Of a stretch of 64,000 bases of DNA, positions 21,446 through 30,879 are shown piece by piece. The stretch is from NCBI RefSeq assembly GCF_020360975.1, contig NW_025408674.1:992001-1056000 (forward strand). The letters run 5' to 3'. This stretch comes from Hirsutella rhossiliensis (lineage: Eukaryota > Ascomycota > Sordariomycetes > Hypocreales > Ophiocordycipitaceae). A program made the position numbers and the translations under genes. Each line of letters begins with the position of its first letter. Positions within the stretch are counted from its first letter, which is position 1. The notes beneath the pieces are model-generated. The model was not told the origin of the DNA, did no database searches, and worked only from the letters and a program-made list of their open reading frames with translations.

Positions 21446-21865
21446 CTATTCCGTGCCGAAGTGTCGAGTACTTGCCAAGGACTTCTCTGCGGGTGAAATA
21501 AAATCCGTATCCGTATCCGAGATGGTCTGTGCTCCAAGACGCGTAACCTGTTTTTTCTTCCATTCGACAATTTGCCCACCTCTACCAAACGGATTCAATA
21601 GTTCTTCTTTCTGGACCTCTGCTGAGCTAGTCCCACCATACACGGCATCGAGAATGGCCCTATTAAACAGTCTCACTGGCCGGCACAAGCCATCCAGCTC
21701 GGCTAAGCGAAAGCGCGACACTAAAGATGACGGAGAAGGACCACGACTCTTTGATCTTTGTGCCGACGACCCTTTTCTGTTCGTCAAAAGCTTTAAAATT
21801 GAGTAGATTCTGTATAAGTGAAGTTGGTCCAATTTGTATGGAGCGGCAACATTTTTGCGGAGCAT
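21446..21865 (-). CDS. Unrecognised 139-residue open frame containing a short hAT-like stretch
   Basis: An uninterrupted minus-strand frame (MLRKNVAAPYKLDQLHLYRI start, ending SLASTRHFGTE) that I cannot place in a family. Within it, 21738-21778 is nearly identical to hAT-1 at 45219-45259, where the same bases in another frame encode KIKESWIYRYG of the hAT N-terminal domain. The frame is therefore at least partly transposon-derived, and translation may be accidental. Confidence 0.3.
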   Translation of the reverse strand: MLRKNVAAPYKLDQLHLYRIYSILKLLTNRKGSSAQRSKSRGPSPSSLVSRFRLAELDGLCRPVRLFNRAILDAVYGGTSSAEVQKEELLNPFGRGGQIVEWKKKQVTRLGAQTISDTDTDFISPAEKSLASTRHFGTE

Positions 21866-21870
21866 AAGGG

Positions 21871-21904
21871 GGGGGTGAGCAGAAGGGGGGGGGTAAGCAT
21901 GGTA
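21871..21904. repeat. G-rich terminal-repeat-like block (right)
   Basis: Reverse complement of the block at 11546-11575 apart from longer homopolymer runs. Read on the minus strand it also begins TACCATGCTTACCCCC. It lies at the edge of the decayed conserved host gene at 22.0-23.8 kb. Confidence 0.45.
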
Positions 21905-22023
21905 GTTAGTTGTATCAACTCACTAGAGGCCTTTCACACCGAGATAGTTCAGGCTGTCAATCGCGCTTTCGGCGCTACGATTGCGATCGCCGACCAAGTG
22001 AGATAGCTTTTGTGTAGAACTTG

Positions 22024-23848
22024 CTACAATTTGACTACGATACAATTTTCTACTGAGTCGGTGGTCGAGTTCAAGGCTTGCTGCTTCTCACTGTCCGAGT
22101 CAGCCGATGCCTCCAGTAACTGTATCAACATACGGATTCTTTCGGCAGAGCCAGCCAAGACATCCCGGGCCACGATAGAGCCGGAATGTGCGCGACGCTT
22201 GCCCATTCCCCTCTTCTTCGCCTTTGCCTCTCGCGCCTCGACGCCTCTCAAGGCTGCTTTGGCAAAGCTGTCCGTGCACTTCATCATTTCGCAATCCCAT
22301 AACAGCTGCATCGCTTGCTCGACCACCAGAGAGCTTCGCGTTGTCCTCCAACCCGACCGTATTGGCAGGCGACGAAATGTAGCAGTGCTCCAGCATGGGT
22401 AAGCTCAAGCTGCCCATGGCATGGCCTTCTGGATCCACATTTCTAGGATCCTTGTGCCGGGAAGGCAGCAGCAAATGGAACAGCTTCTTGATAATGGTGA
22501 CATATGATGCGGGTAGCAGTGGGTTCTCTCGTCGTGACACAAACAGAGCAAACATCTGCAGAGGAGCAGCGATGCCTGCCGCAAAGCCATCGTGGAGCTG
22601 GTTAAGGTCCAACCGCCAGCGAAGCACCGAGGTGGCAGCAGAGAGAAGCTTGAAGAACCTCAGTCGAAGACGTATTGATTCGACTAGACCGGGATTCGAA
22701 CAGCCAAACGAGACATCCCTGCTCGCGCCGCGGCGCTTTTCCGGCGTTGGCGGCTCAGAAATACTGGATGATATCGAATCAGCATCAAAGTAGTCGCCGA
22801 ACTTGTCGCTTTTCAGGTCGAGGGCTTGCTCCCATTTCCGTTTTCTCGACGCCTTCTTAGGCCCCCTTAGCTCCTTTTCGAACACCTCCAAGAAGGCAGA
22901 TAAGGATTGGCTTCCCCCGTCGGCAAAGAGCGCGTTCATAATTCGCTTGTGTCCCGTCTGACGACCGTCCCGATTCATATACATGTAAATCATGGATTCC
23001 GTGCGCCACGCAACGGACTCGTGTCCGCGCTTGCCACTGGTTTCGTGGGCCTCTTGATCAAGTCTTCCCCTCTCGGCCCAGTCGGCATCGAGGACGTCGA
23101 GCATGAACCCGAGCCACACTTTCCAGTAGCGCCACCGGTGAGGATGCACTGTCGCCGTGTTGAAAGCCCAGCCCACCGTGGACCACAAGTCCTGGCCTCG
23201 GCTCCAAACACTCGCCTCATTTGCCATTGCACCCGCAACTGATCCAGGTCGCCGTTCGAGTCGCCGTCGGACATGTCGCTATCGCTGGCAGAGCCAGGAC
23301 GATCGGATTGGCGGGCCCATCTCGGTGTCGAGTGGAACTGGAAGGCGACGCGGAATCCGGCGTTGATGGGTCCAGCGATGGTCAGGACGTTGCGCAAGTA
23401 ATTAAGCGCCAGGAGGACACGATCAGGTGATCCGGCTTGTCTGCACGAGTCGTATGCAACGGATGAATAACCAGCGTGCCCAAAAGTGCGAGATGGCTGG
23501 GGCGGCACCGGCACGGTCTTGCTGGTTGGAACTTGCCGGGAAATGCCGGAGCCTAGCATGCTGTTGAGCAAATTGATGGCACAAGTATCTAAAGCCTCAA
23601 TCAGTCCCGTCTCCCCGAGAATAAAAGAACGCGCGAATAGAAAGACGGAAAAGGGTGCCTATACGGATTTGTTCTTCGAGAAAAATCTGGCAATGGTCTT
23701 TGAGCTCGCGAGGCAGCTGTCGCGCCTCACTGTACGGACAGGGAGTGGCAGGACTGCTGGATGTTGCCGACCCTTGCGTCTCCGAGTCCTTTGCCGCGTA
23801 AAAGGAAGCCGGCGACGAGTTCCGGGTGGTAGGCGACTTGGTCACCAT
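22024..23848 (-). pseudogene. Conserved ascomycete protein of unknown function (frameshifted)
   Basis: Starting at the ATG at 23848 (MVTKSPTTRNSSPASF), three frames join in sequence. ELKDHCQIFLEEQIRIGTLF leads into ILGETGLIEALDTCAINLLN and YLRNVLTIAGPINAGFRVAF. Next come QDLWSTVGWAFNTATVHPHR and WLGFMLDVLDADWAER, then a long helical region, and finally AMQLLWDCEMMKCTDSFAKA with a Lys/Arg-rich block. The protein would be about 600 residues, rich in amphipathic helices, with an acidic Ser-rich linker and a nuclear-type basic patch. It recalls uncharacterised single-copy Pezizomycotina proteins. Shifts near 23610, 23215 and 22330 disable it. It shares a short intergenic region with the divergent gene at 24277. 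Confidence 0.6.
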
Positions 23849-24276
23849 GGCCAGACCGGGAGGGCTTCGAGCTGAATGGAGGCTCCGAGGTCGTGGTGAA
23901 CTTGCGACGTCGCTACCTTATGGCTTTGAAGCACAGTGGATGCAGGTCCAGGAAGGGGTCACGGCAACCTGTCGCCGTGAGAGCACGTTAGCGGACTCCG
24001 GCGGCCAAATTCACGTAACGCTTCTGTCGAGTGGTAAATGCGGTACTGATGAGGTCCCTTTTCGTAAACGTGGTGAGATCTAGGCACGTGGCGACAAGGA
24101 AGTTCTTGCTTAGGCGGTAAATAGATTTTCCGTGACGCGTGGCGCGTGGCGCGCTTCAAAACCTGCGAGATTTTGATGAGACCATTACTTCCACCTTCTC
24201 CAACGCGCCTTTGTCTTTTGTTTCAGATCGCTTCTCCCTTCCGTATTCCGACTCTGCGTCTTGAAAAGTTGGAAGA

Positions 24277-24640
24277 TATGGTTGAAACACGAAAGGTACG
24301 CTGTCACATCATCACAAGCAATCTCAATCGACGCATGCCAGTGACCAATAAACAGCATGCGTCTTCACCCGTAGAGGTCGACCAGGACAATCCGACAAAG
24401 AAGGCTCGTACGACAGCCAAATCCAAGAATGCCGTCAAGAATGTTGGCACTTGCTCGATGGACAAGAAGCAGATTGGAGACCGCGTTAAGGCAGCATTGG
24501 CTTTAAATAAGTACTCGCTTAATCGGACAGTGATAGATGCAAGTCACCACCTTGTTTCCATCGGACACAAGCTAAGACCTGACAGCTCCAAATGGACACA
24601 GCCTTCTTCCGCACCTTGTTCGTCGATAACGACAAGCTGA
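24277..24640 (+). CDS. Unrecognised small protein with Lys-rich N-terminus (one intron), model uncertain
   Basis: Model: exon 24277-24294 (MVETRK), a GT-AG intron 24295-24355 (GTACGC...AACAG), then an exon to 24640, giving 100 residues including KKARTTAKSKNAVKNVGT and KKQIGDRVKAALALNKYS. The promoter side (24150-24276) is pyrimidine-rich, as in fungal promoters. A second frame (24592-24760: DTAFFRTLFVDNDKLSKPLP, VVAVDLIHHQAGELLGV) looks protein-like, so another intron or a frameshift may extend the gene to about 24.9 kb. No family is recognised. The basic N-terminus suggests a nucleic-acid-associated protein, which is only inference. Confidence 0.4.
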
Positions 24641-24915
24641 GCAAACCACTGCCGATTACCCCTACAGAGTTCGACGACACTACCCCCGTGGTCGCCGTGG
24701 ATCTCATCCATCACCAAGCAGGCGAATTGCTCGGAGTCAGCAAGGTTAAGGAGGAAATAGGTTGGCCACGACGCACTTGGCGGCTATGTGTGTTGTGTTC
24801 TATCCGAGTCGAGGCACGGCAAAGATATGGCTGTCTGTGTAGTGTCTGGACTACTGCATGTGGTGGGTTTATAACTTCTGTGCATATAGAGCGTTCTGGG
24901 CGTGCAATGGCATGA

Positions 24916-25735
24916 GCAGCTGCCAGCTGCAGTCTGAGACTTCAGCGGGACATATGTCGTGACTCCGCTCGGTATTATTGCCTATCCCGGCCGGCTGTCA
25001 ACGAGGAGAAGGTGTCGTAGGCCGGGTGGGGTTTTGGTGAGGCAATGTGTTGTCGGAATCTGCGTATACAACGGTACCAGTCGCCTCTAGCGGAGGTGGC
25101 CTACACCTTCACTTTTGGCGGCTGGTACGACACAATGGGAGTTCTTTGCTTCTGTCCAACGCTCCTGTAAAAGGACTGCGTCCGTATTGCTCAGAGTCGT
25201 CGAGTGTGAGGGCGCAGTCGTGCGTCGGCGGGATCTTGCCTCGTTGGCCTGGAAGACCCGGAAGGTCTTGTTATCGTCTCGTTCCGGCCGCGTATGTCTC
25301 GTCAAGGGCATGGCGGTGAGGGGTTGTATTGGCGCTTCTTTGCTGGGAAGCGGATTTTGGCTCGATAGGTTCGGCTTACGGTTCTCGGGGGTAGAATTTC
25401 GACTCGACCTACGGTACTCGACGGCGCCAATTTCTGCGAGGCTATCGTTGAGCTGACATTTTGTCGCTACTGACTAGCGGGTCTCAGGAAAAGATGTATA
25501 TGAGGCTATAGAAGAAAGGTCGGACTTGAGTCCACCGTGCCCGCAGAAATAGGTGACCGTGTGGACACGGTCTCCCAAAGAACCTCCTCTAGATACTGCC
25601 CTAGGCCTATTGTGGGTGGCCTCCGCGACACATTTGTTATCCAGGTCTCTCGAGGCAGCAAGTTCACTACAGTGTGTAGCCGAACTGTGCCAAGTACTGC
25701 CACTGCGGGGTAACTTCTTGGAAGGGACAGCGGCG
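24916..25735. other. No recognisable gene
   Basis: Several short frames on both strands, none resembling a known protein or ending at plausible signals. It is probably intergenic sequence upstream of the small gene at 25963. Confidence 0.4.
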
Positions 25736-25837
25736 GCGGCCAATACATGCGCCCATGTATTGGCCGCGGCGCGGCACGGGTAATGCCCGCCCCACTTTAT
25801 TGGGATTCGCCTTGGTTCCATCTAAGTGGGGCGGGCA
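25736..25837. repeat. Two adjacent perfect hairpins upstream of small gene copy B
   Basis: The first hairpin pairs 25736-25749 with 25754-25767 (14-bp stem GCGGCCAATACATG, 4-nt loop). The second pairs 25784-25797 with 25824-25837 (14-bp stem TGCCCGCCCCACTT, 26-nt loop). They lie 125-230 bp upstream of the gene at 25963. Copy A keeps only a mutated half of the second stem (GTGCCCGCTCCACTT, near 15450). A related CCCCACTTTATT motif occurs in the inverted repeat at 60.55/61.28 kb, so the second may belong to a small repeat family. Confidence 0.6.
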
Positions 25838-25962
25838 ACGAGTAATATGAGTCCGCCTTCCCCCTCACTTTGTCTCCCCTCTCTTCAATCAGCTATAACC
25901 TGTCTGTCAAGTGTAATCGTCTTCGAAATATCCCACGCAGCTATCCTTAGAAACTCACAGCC

Positions 25963-26349
25963 ATGCCATCCTACGAGTACAAGAGCTCTGGCACCAACAG
26001 CAAGGTTGGGCCCCCTTTCCTCCCCCATCCACATCCGCAACACCCAGAGCACGATATCGACGTACTGACGCGGAACAGGGCAACCACTACTGCTCTCGTG
26101 ACTACGGCAGCGGCGCTTCCAACAGCAACTCCTATCACTACTCCAACTCGCACGTCTCCCTTGCCTTGACCCTCTGAACCCAATCCCCGCGATCTACTAA
26201 CACGTCGACAACACAGCAACGGTTCATACTACTACTCCAACCCCAACGGAAGCTCCTACTACAACGACGGCCAAGGCGGCTCTACCTACAAGTCTTCTGG
26301 CGGTGGTAGCGCCAGTGGCGGAAGCAAGAGCTCCAAGGTCGGCAACTAG
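25963..26349 (+). CDS. Conserved small Ser/Gly/Tyr-rich fungal protein, copy B (two introns)
   Basis: Model: exons 25963-26004, 26079-26149 and 26217-26349, again 81 residues. It differs from copy A at a few positions: SNSNSYHY for SNGNSYHY, and the tail SASGGSKSSKVGN. As in copy A, intron 1 is GT-AG (74 nt), while intron 2 (26150-26216) begins GCACGT and has a TACTAAC branch site followed by ACACAG, so it is a GC-AG intron. All frames are open and the exon differences are few, which suggests recent duplication or selection. The function of the family is unknown to me. The surrounding segment is an inverted duplicate of 14.8-15.45 kb. Confidence 0.75.
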
Positions 26350-26596
26350 CTTTGCCAACGGGACGTGGTCATCTTTTACCCAGCTTGTCGGCAGAGGGTT
26401 TCGTCAAAGACGCTCGCAATAAGTCAATGCCAAGAAAGTAAGAGTACAAGGGGAGGTGCTACTCGTCCCACAGACCCACGTAAAGTGGGTCCTCACCACC
26501 TGTCTGTGTCAACCACCTGGCTGTGTCACTTGACGGCTTCAACGCCAACTTAATTTAATAATAAAACGGCAAAAAAGGTTAAAAATTGATGCATAC
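26350..26596. other. Downstream flank of small gene copy B
   Basis: The first 60 bp still match copy A. The rest holds no gene. The left LTR of the copia-like element begins at 26597. Confidence 0.5.
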
Positions 26597-26790
26597 TGTG
26601 GGAATTGTAGTAATCCATTGTACCCATCTAGATAGGTCACGTGCGCTCTCACGTGTGCAGTTGAGGATAGCGGAGGACACATAGCTAGCTCCGTGCCCTT
26701 TGCCCCCTCTTCCCCCTTTCTAGAACAGACATCAACGATTACACATACCATTGCGATTTGCACGCAGGCCTGTGTAGAGACCTACCGACA
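26597..26790 (+). repeat. 5' LTR of the copia-like element
   Basis: 194 bp, TG...CA ends, no difference found against 29738-29931. It contains the repeated motif CACGTG(C/T)G around 26640. Confidence 0.85.
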
Positions 26791-27101
26791 CTGATCAGTG
26801 GTCGACTTGGTCGATCACAGACAGCTAGGAAGAAGAGACAAATCGCTAACCTTCAAGATCGGCTGCAAGGCATCGGTTGAGAAGGTTATTTGTGCTAAGT
26901 GGCTATCTCAGGCTGCCAGGCATCTGGGAGAACCTACCAAGCTATTAATCGGCTGCAAGGCATCGATTAGTAGTGCGACCACATCGCCTAGCGACTTCTA
27001 TTATCGGCTGCAAGGCATCGATCAACAGTTGTTACTAGACCCGACAAAGACGTATTTCGACAGCCAGATACGACTCCATCGTCTCATTCACTTGATCAAC
27101 G

Positions 27102-28967
27102 ATGACCCCGACCGACCGAGCTACGACTCCGAACGAGAGCGCTCAGCTCGAACAATTGAGCGAACGGATGCAAGGACTAGCTATCCAGACATCCGTATTC
27201 GATAAAGTTGATGTTACCCTTTGGGGACAAGACATCAAACCTGACGAGGAAGATGAGATCGCAGTTACGACGTACGCCGCTAGGTTCATGTCCAATGCCC
27301 AATTCGAACGCCTAGAAGGAGACGACATCCTTGACCACTTCCAACAACACTTCGAAGGCTGGAACCAAGACATATGGAACCGGGTACATATGGACTACAA
27401 GAGAGCCCTTAGATTACTTCTAAGGAGACGTGGCATCTATACAGGACGGAAAAATGGCCCTTTTGCACCCCAATTCATCATGTTGCAAACTGTGGAGGAC
27501 CGACCTGCATGGCCAGAACGAGAGTACATGGAGATGGATTTTGACATTGGGACGACCGCTTATAAGTTACGAGCAACAGGATCAAATGCCTAACTTCTCC
27601 CCGAGAACCCCAATCGCCACCGGTAGCAACACCCGTTACAGTCTTAACGAACAACAGCCCATTAAGACCTTAACGAAGCCACCTGCCCAGGAACCCATCA
27701 CTGAGGCACTACCGATAACAACATCACCTCCCACGACTTCCGCTCTGACCCAAGATGCACCTAACTTGAACTCTCGTACAGCCCATCCGACAACCCACCG
27801 CTTCAAGCACCCCGAACTCGTCCAATCCGCCCAAAACCCCCCACCTAAACCTCCGTCCGAGCATATGCATCTCGACGCATATACAAAACTTCCCCCGGAT
27901 GATACCCCGAATGCCACTGTTGACGCAGATACCCAATATATGTTCATGAAGCTCTGGGATAAGGACCAGAACTACACAGGAGAGCCGTACGACCTCCTCG
28001 ATGAGAAACTCCGAATCTTCATGAGTATCTGCTACAACATCCAAGTGAAACCGTCACAATTTCACGCCCTTTTCCCCCGAATCCTCGCTGGAAGAGCACA
28101 AACGTTCTACATTGACAAGATCGAATGGACTACCACGTTTAGGAAGGCATACGACAGCATCAAACAACACTTTGACACGGAAGTTAACCATGTCCATTAC
28201 TATACAGATTGGACCACAACCACTTTCAACTCGATTCGTGCCCAAGATGCTTCCAAATCCCTCCACGAAGTCCTTCAACTACTCTTCGATAAGCTACAAC
28301 TCTGTCAGAGAGCCCTTGGCCCTGACTACGCAGGAAACATTCCACTGCGTACTACGCTTATCATCGCATGCCGTGGTGTACCCGAACTTGAACACGCCCT
28401 CTTCAAACCTGCAGCAAAGATCGAGACCCTCTTTGCAGATCTACGATCTTCCGTTGAGACCCACCTTGCCCGACAGACAAACCCTCAGTACTTGCAAAGC
28501 CCTGACGGATCATTTGGACCAACGAATCCGAACAATCAGTACTACCTCGATCGCCGATACCATAACAACCGCGTACGAGGAAGATACGGATACTCAGGAC
28601 AACGACCCAATCGCGGATATGGACAAGGCTACAACCGTGGAAGCTACAGGCCCTCAAGCCATAGCAACTACACTAGCCACACCAATCGCAATTGGACCAA
28701 AAGTGCTTTGTTTGTGGACAAGAAGGTTGCTGGTCAACCAAACACTCTGCAGAAGAACGACAAGAGGCCAAGGACCAATATGTCGCACATTGTCAATTCA
28801 CAGGCATACAACCTCCAAACTTCATAGCCTATCTTATAGACTACGAAGGTCATGAGCTTGATGAACTCACTACCGACGACATATGGGAAGAACCTGACAA
28901 TGGCACCAACAATCACCCTAGACAATGGAGAAGTCTACCGGACGGATCAAACCATTGTTCCCCCTAG
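27102..28967 (+). pseudogene. Gag of the copia-like element (frameshifted) with zinc knuckle
   Basis: The first frame (27102-27593) gives DDILDHFQQHFEGWNQDIWN and a basic region. The frame then shifts near 27590 to a long one (to 28827) with a Pro/Thr-rich linker and then YDLLDEKLRIFMSICYNIQV and RILAGRAQTFYIDKIEWTT, a capsid-like helical domain, followed by an Arg/Gly/Tyr-rich tail. A second shift at about 28700 gives KCFVCGQEGCWSTKHSAEER, a CxxC-x-C-H knuckle typical of fungal copia-like Gag. Gag would assemble particles and package RNA. Element RNA could only move with help from an intact relative. Confidence 0.7.
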
Positions 28968-28974
28968 CAATTCG

Positions 28975-29330
28975 TCATTGAAGATCAATATTCAGTGGAC
29001 AATTTCCCAGGCATCATGATCGACACAGGTGCAGCAAAAGTCTCTACAGCCGGTCACTCTCAGTACATTGCTCTACAACGAGAAGACTCTCTGTAGCCCT
29101 AGACAGCTCAACCTCCGGCCAGGCTACCATCACATTTGGACACGGCGAAGCCACTCACTCGATTGGTTCCATCGCCCTCAAAACACCAGTCGGAAGGATC
29201 ACGTTCCACATCCTTCAGACCCCTACCCAGGAAGAAGAAGAACCCCCAGACCGGCATGAAACCCCGCACCCCACAAGAGGACGCCCGCCCGGATCAAAGA
29301 ACAAGCCCCAGCCCGCAGCACACGGAGCCT
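28975..29330 (+). pseudogene. Protease remnant and truncated pol of the copia-like element
   Basis: After the knuckle, GIMIDTGAAKVSTAGHSQYI carries the DTG active site of an aspartic protease. In the next frame TFGHGEATHSIGSIALKTPV continues it. The sequence then jumps to an AT-hook-like RGRPPGSKNK, which in fungal copia polyproteins lies between integrase and RT. The integrase is therefore deleted, and RT and RNase H are missing after it. Confidence 0.6.
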
Positions 29331-29737
29331 CGAGGACCGGCCGGCACACAAGGCAAATAACAATATGTGCCTGTAGTCCCTAGAGGAGCCATATGCCCAC
29401 AAAGAAGAAAAGCTCGAGGAAGCACAATTTCGAGCCAAGCCAAAGACCTCGATGACCACAAGTACAACGGTTGACTCAACGCATTTGATTAGCACCAGCG
29501 CTACGTTCAAGCATCAGCGCTACGTTCAAGGTATACACAATCAAACAGTTCCTGTCACCGACAAGTCTTCCAAATCTTCTTCGACTGTTCACCTCTTTGA
29601 CCCCAATACACTCTTTTCCCCTCTTTTCATTATGGCCCCACTTTTGGGCCTGTTGACATTGCCACCACTGCAGCTGGTCTCTCCCTCTCTTTCCCTGCTC
29701 GTTACAGCGATTGCAACCACAAAAGAAAAGTTGCCAG

Positions 29738-29931
29738 TGTGGGAATTGTAGTAATCCATTGTACCCATCTAGATAGGTCACGTGCGCTCTCACGTGTGCA
29801 GTTGAGGATAGCGGAGGACACATAGCTAGCTCCGTGCCCTTTGCCCCCTCTTCCCCCTTTCTAGAACAGACATCAACGATTACACATACCATTGCGATTT
29901 GCACGCAGGCCTGTGTAGAGACCTACCGACA
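29738..29931 (+). repeat. 3' LTR of the copia-like element
   Basis: No difference found against the 5' LTR over 194 bp. A purine-rich AAAAGAAAAG lies just upstream and could be the polypurine tract. Confidence 0.85.
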
Positions 29932-30367
29932 GGTATGATGGGGGTCAAAGCAGCTCGTTTCTGTTGCGAAGACCATTGCGCCATGCAGGCAAAAGTGGAA
30001 CGCGCTCCTACAGGTGCGCTGCAATTGACACATATCTGATGTCTGTCTTTCTTCCCGATAGTTTCTTGATGTGTACGTGTGTGTCTGCTTCGAAAGAAAA
30101 GGGGGCCCTTGGTGGGTGGCTTTGGGCATTAGCCTTTTCCTCCCCTGCATGCCCCTTGGCTGGCAGCTGCGAAGCGGGTGATCCTTTTTCACCGTATATT
30201 TCGACCATATCGCCATTCATTCAAGATTTGATGAATGAATTGAATAAAGACTCCTGATTTTCGATTCGTCGAATTTGAAGACCTTACCCGATTCCGCTTC
30301 ATTCAATTCAAGGGTCCCGAGGCCGATTCGACTTCAAAATCTTCAAATATCAGCCCTAGTGACGATA
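29932..30367. other. No recognisable gene
   Basis: Short frames only. The right part has several GAATTGAA/TTCAATTC-like motifs, as in the subterminal parts of the hAT elements of this window, but no hAT terminus was found. Confidence 0.4.
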
Positions 30368-30859
30368 TGTCGAGAAGAAGGTCCGAACGAGTTGAGGTCT
30401 CTAGGTCTCTCTAGGTAATACAGCTTGAAACCAGGTAAGAAGGGAAGTCTGCAGACTGTTGTTTCTTCTTCCTAGACCACTGAGGGTCCGGAGGATCTCC
30501 TATTCGAACAGGGACCCTTTGAGGAGTCCGGCATAACTATTACTGGCTCAGGGACCTCGAGAGACTGAACTATCGATTTCATAGCTAGAAGAGCTATTTG
30601 ATCGGGGAGATGGAGCTGATGTTGCTGACGTAGATGACTTACGTGGCCTTCAGTAAGTGGCAAGAAGTGCCCTCTTCCTGATAGAATGTATACTATACCT
30701 GAAAACGGGATATCAACTTGGGAGAAGCCTGGAGGGATATAAAAGGGGCTGCTTGAACGGGGGAGGGAGAAAAAAAAAACATCTGATCGGGTGATACTCG
30801 ACCTTCAAAAAGTCCCTTTATCCACGTTTATGCCCGCTTTTGCTCTCTCCTTCGCGAGA
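30368..30859. repeat. Right arm of the 20-kb-spaced inverted repeat
   Basis: Reverse complement of 10764-11175, with an extra segment of about 85 bp (30704-30790) that includes a GGGATATAAAAGG TATA-like box. It runs directly into the truncated Gypsy-2 sequence at about 30860. Confidence 0.85.
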
Positions 30860-30879
30860 CGATACGCCTCGTTGGGCAG

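Larger units (their letters stand above)
26597..29931 (+). mobile_element. Copia-like LTR element with internally deleted pol (non-autonomous)
   Basis: Two 194-bp LTRs (26597-26790 and 29738-29931), running from TGTGGGAATTG to ACCTACCGACA, show no difference in my reading. Between them lie gag, a CCHC-like knuckle and the start of a protease. Integrase, reverse transcriptase and RNase H are missing, leaving only an AT-hook-like stretch (RGRPPGSKNK) near 29280. The 5-bp flanks (CATAC and GGTAT) do not match, so this may be a recombinant between two copies. The 18-bp motif ATCGGCTGCAAGGCATCG occurs three times in the leader (26858, 26948 and 27003). Confidence 0.8.

Noticed and set aside
22907..23242. 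Plus-strand frame of 111 codons
   Set aside because: Antisense shadow of the decayed conserved host gene on the minus strand, which has the protein-like composition.
25047..25821. Several overlapping frames on both strands as a hidden gene
   Set aside because: No conserved motif, no plausible intron pattern and similar openness on both strands.
26592..29936. Target-site duplication of the copia-like element
   Set aside because: The flanking 5-mers CATAC and GGTAT are not a direct repeat, so I do not claim one.
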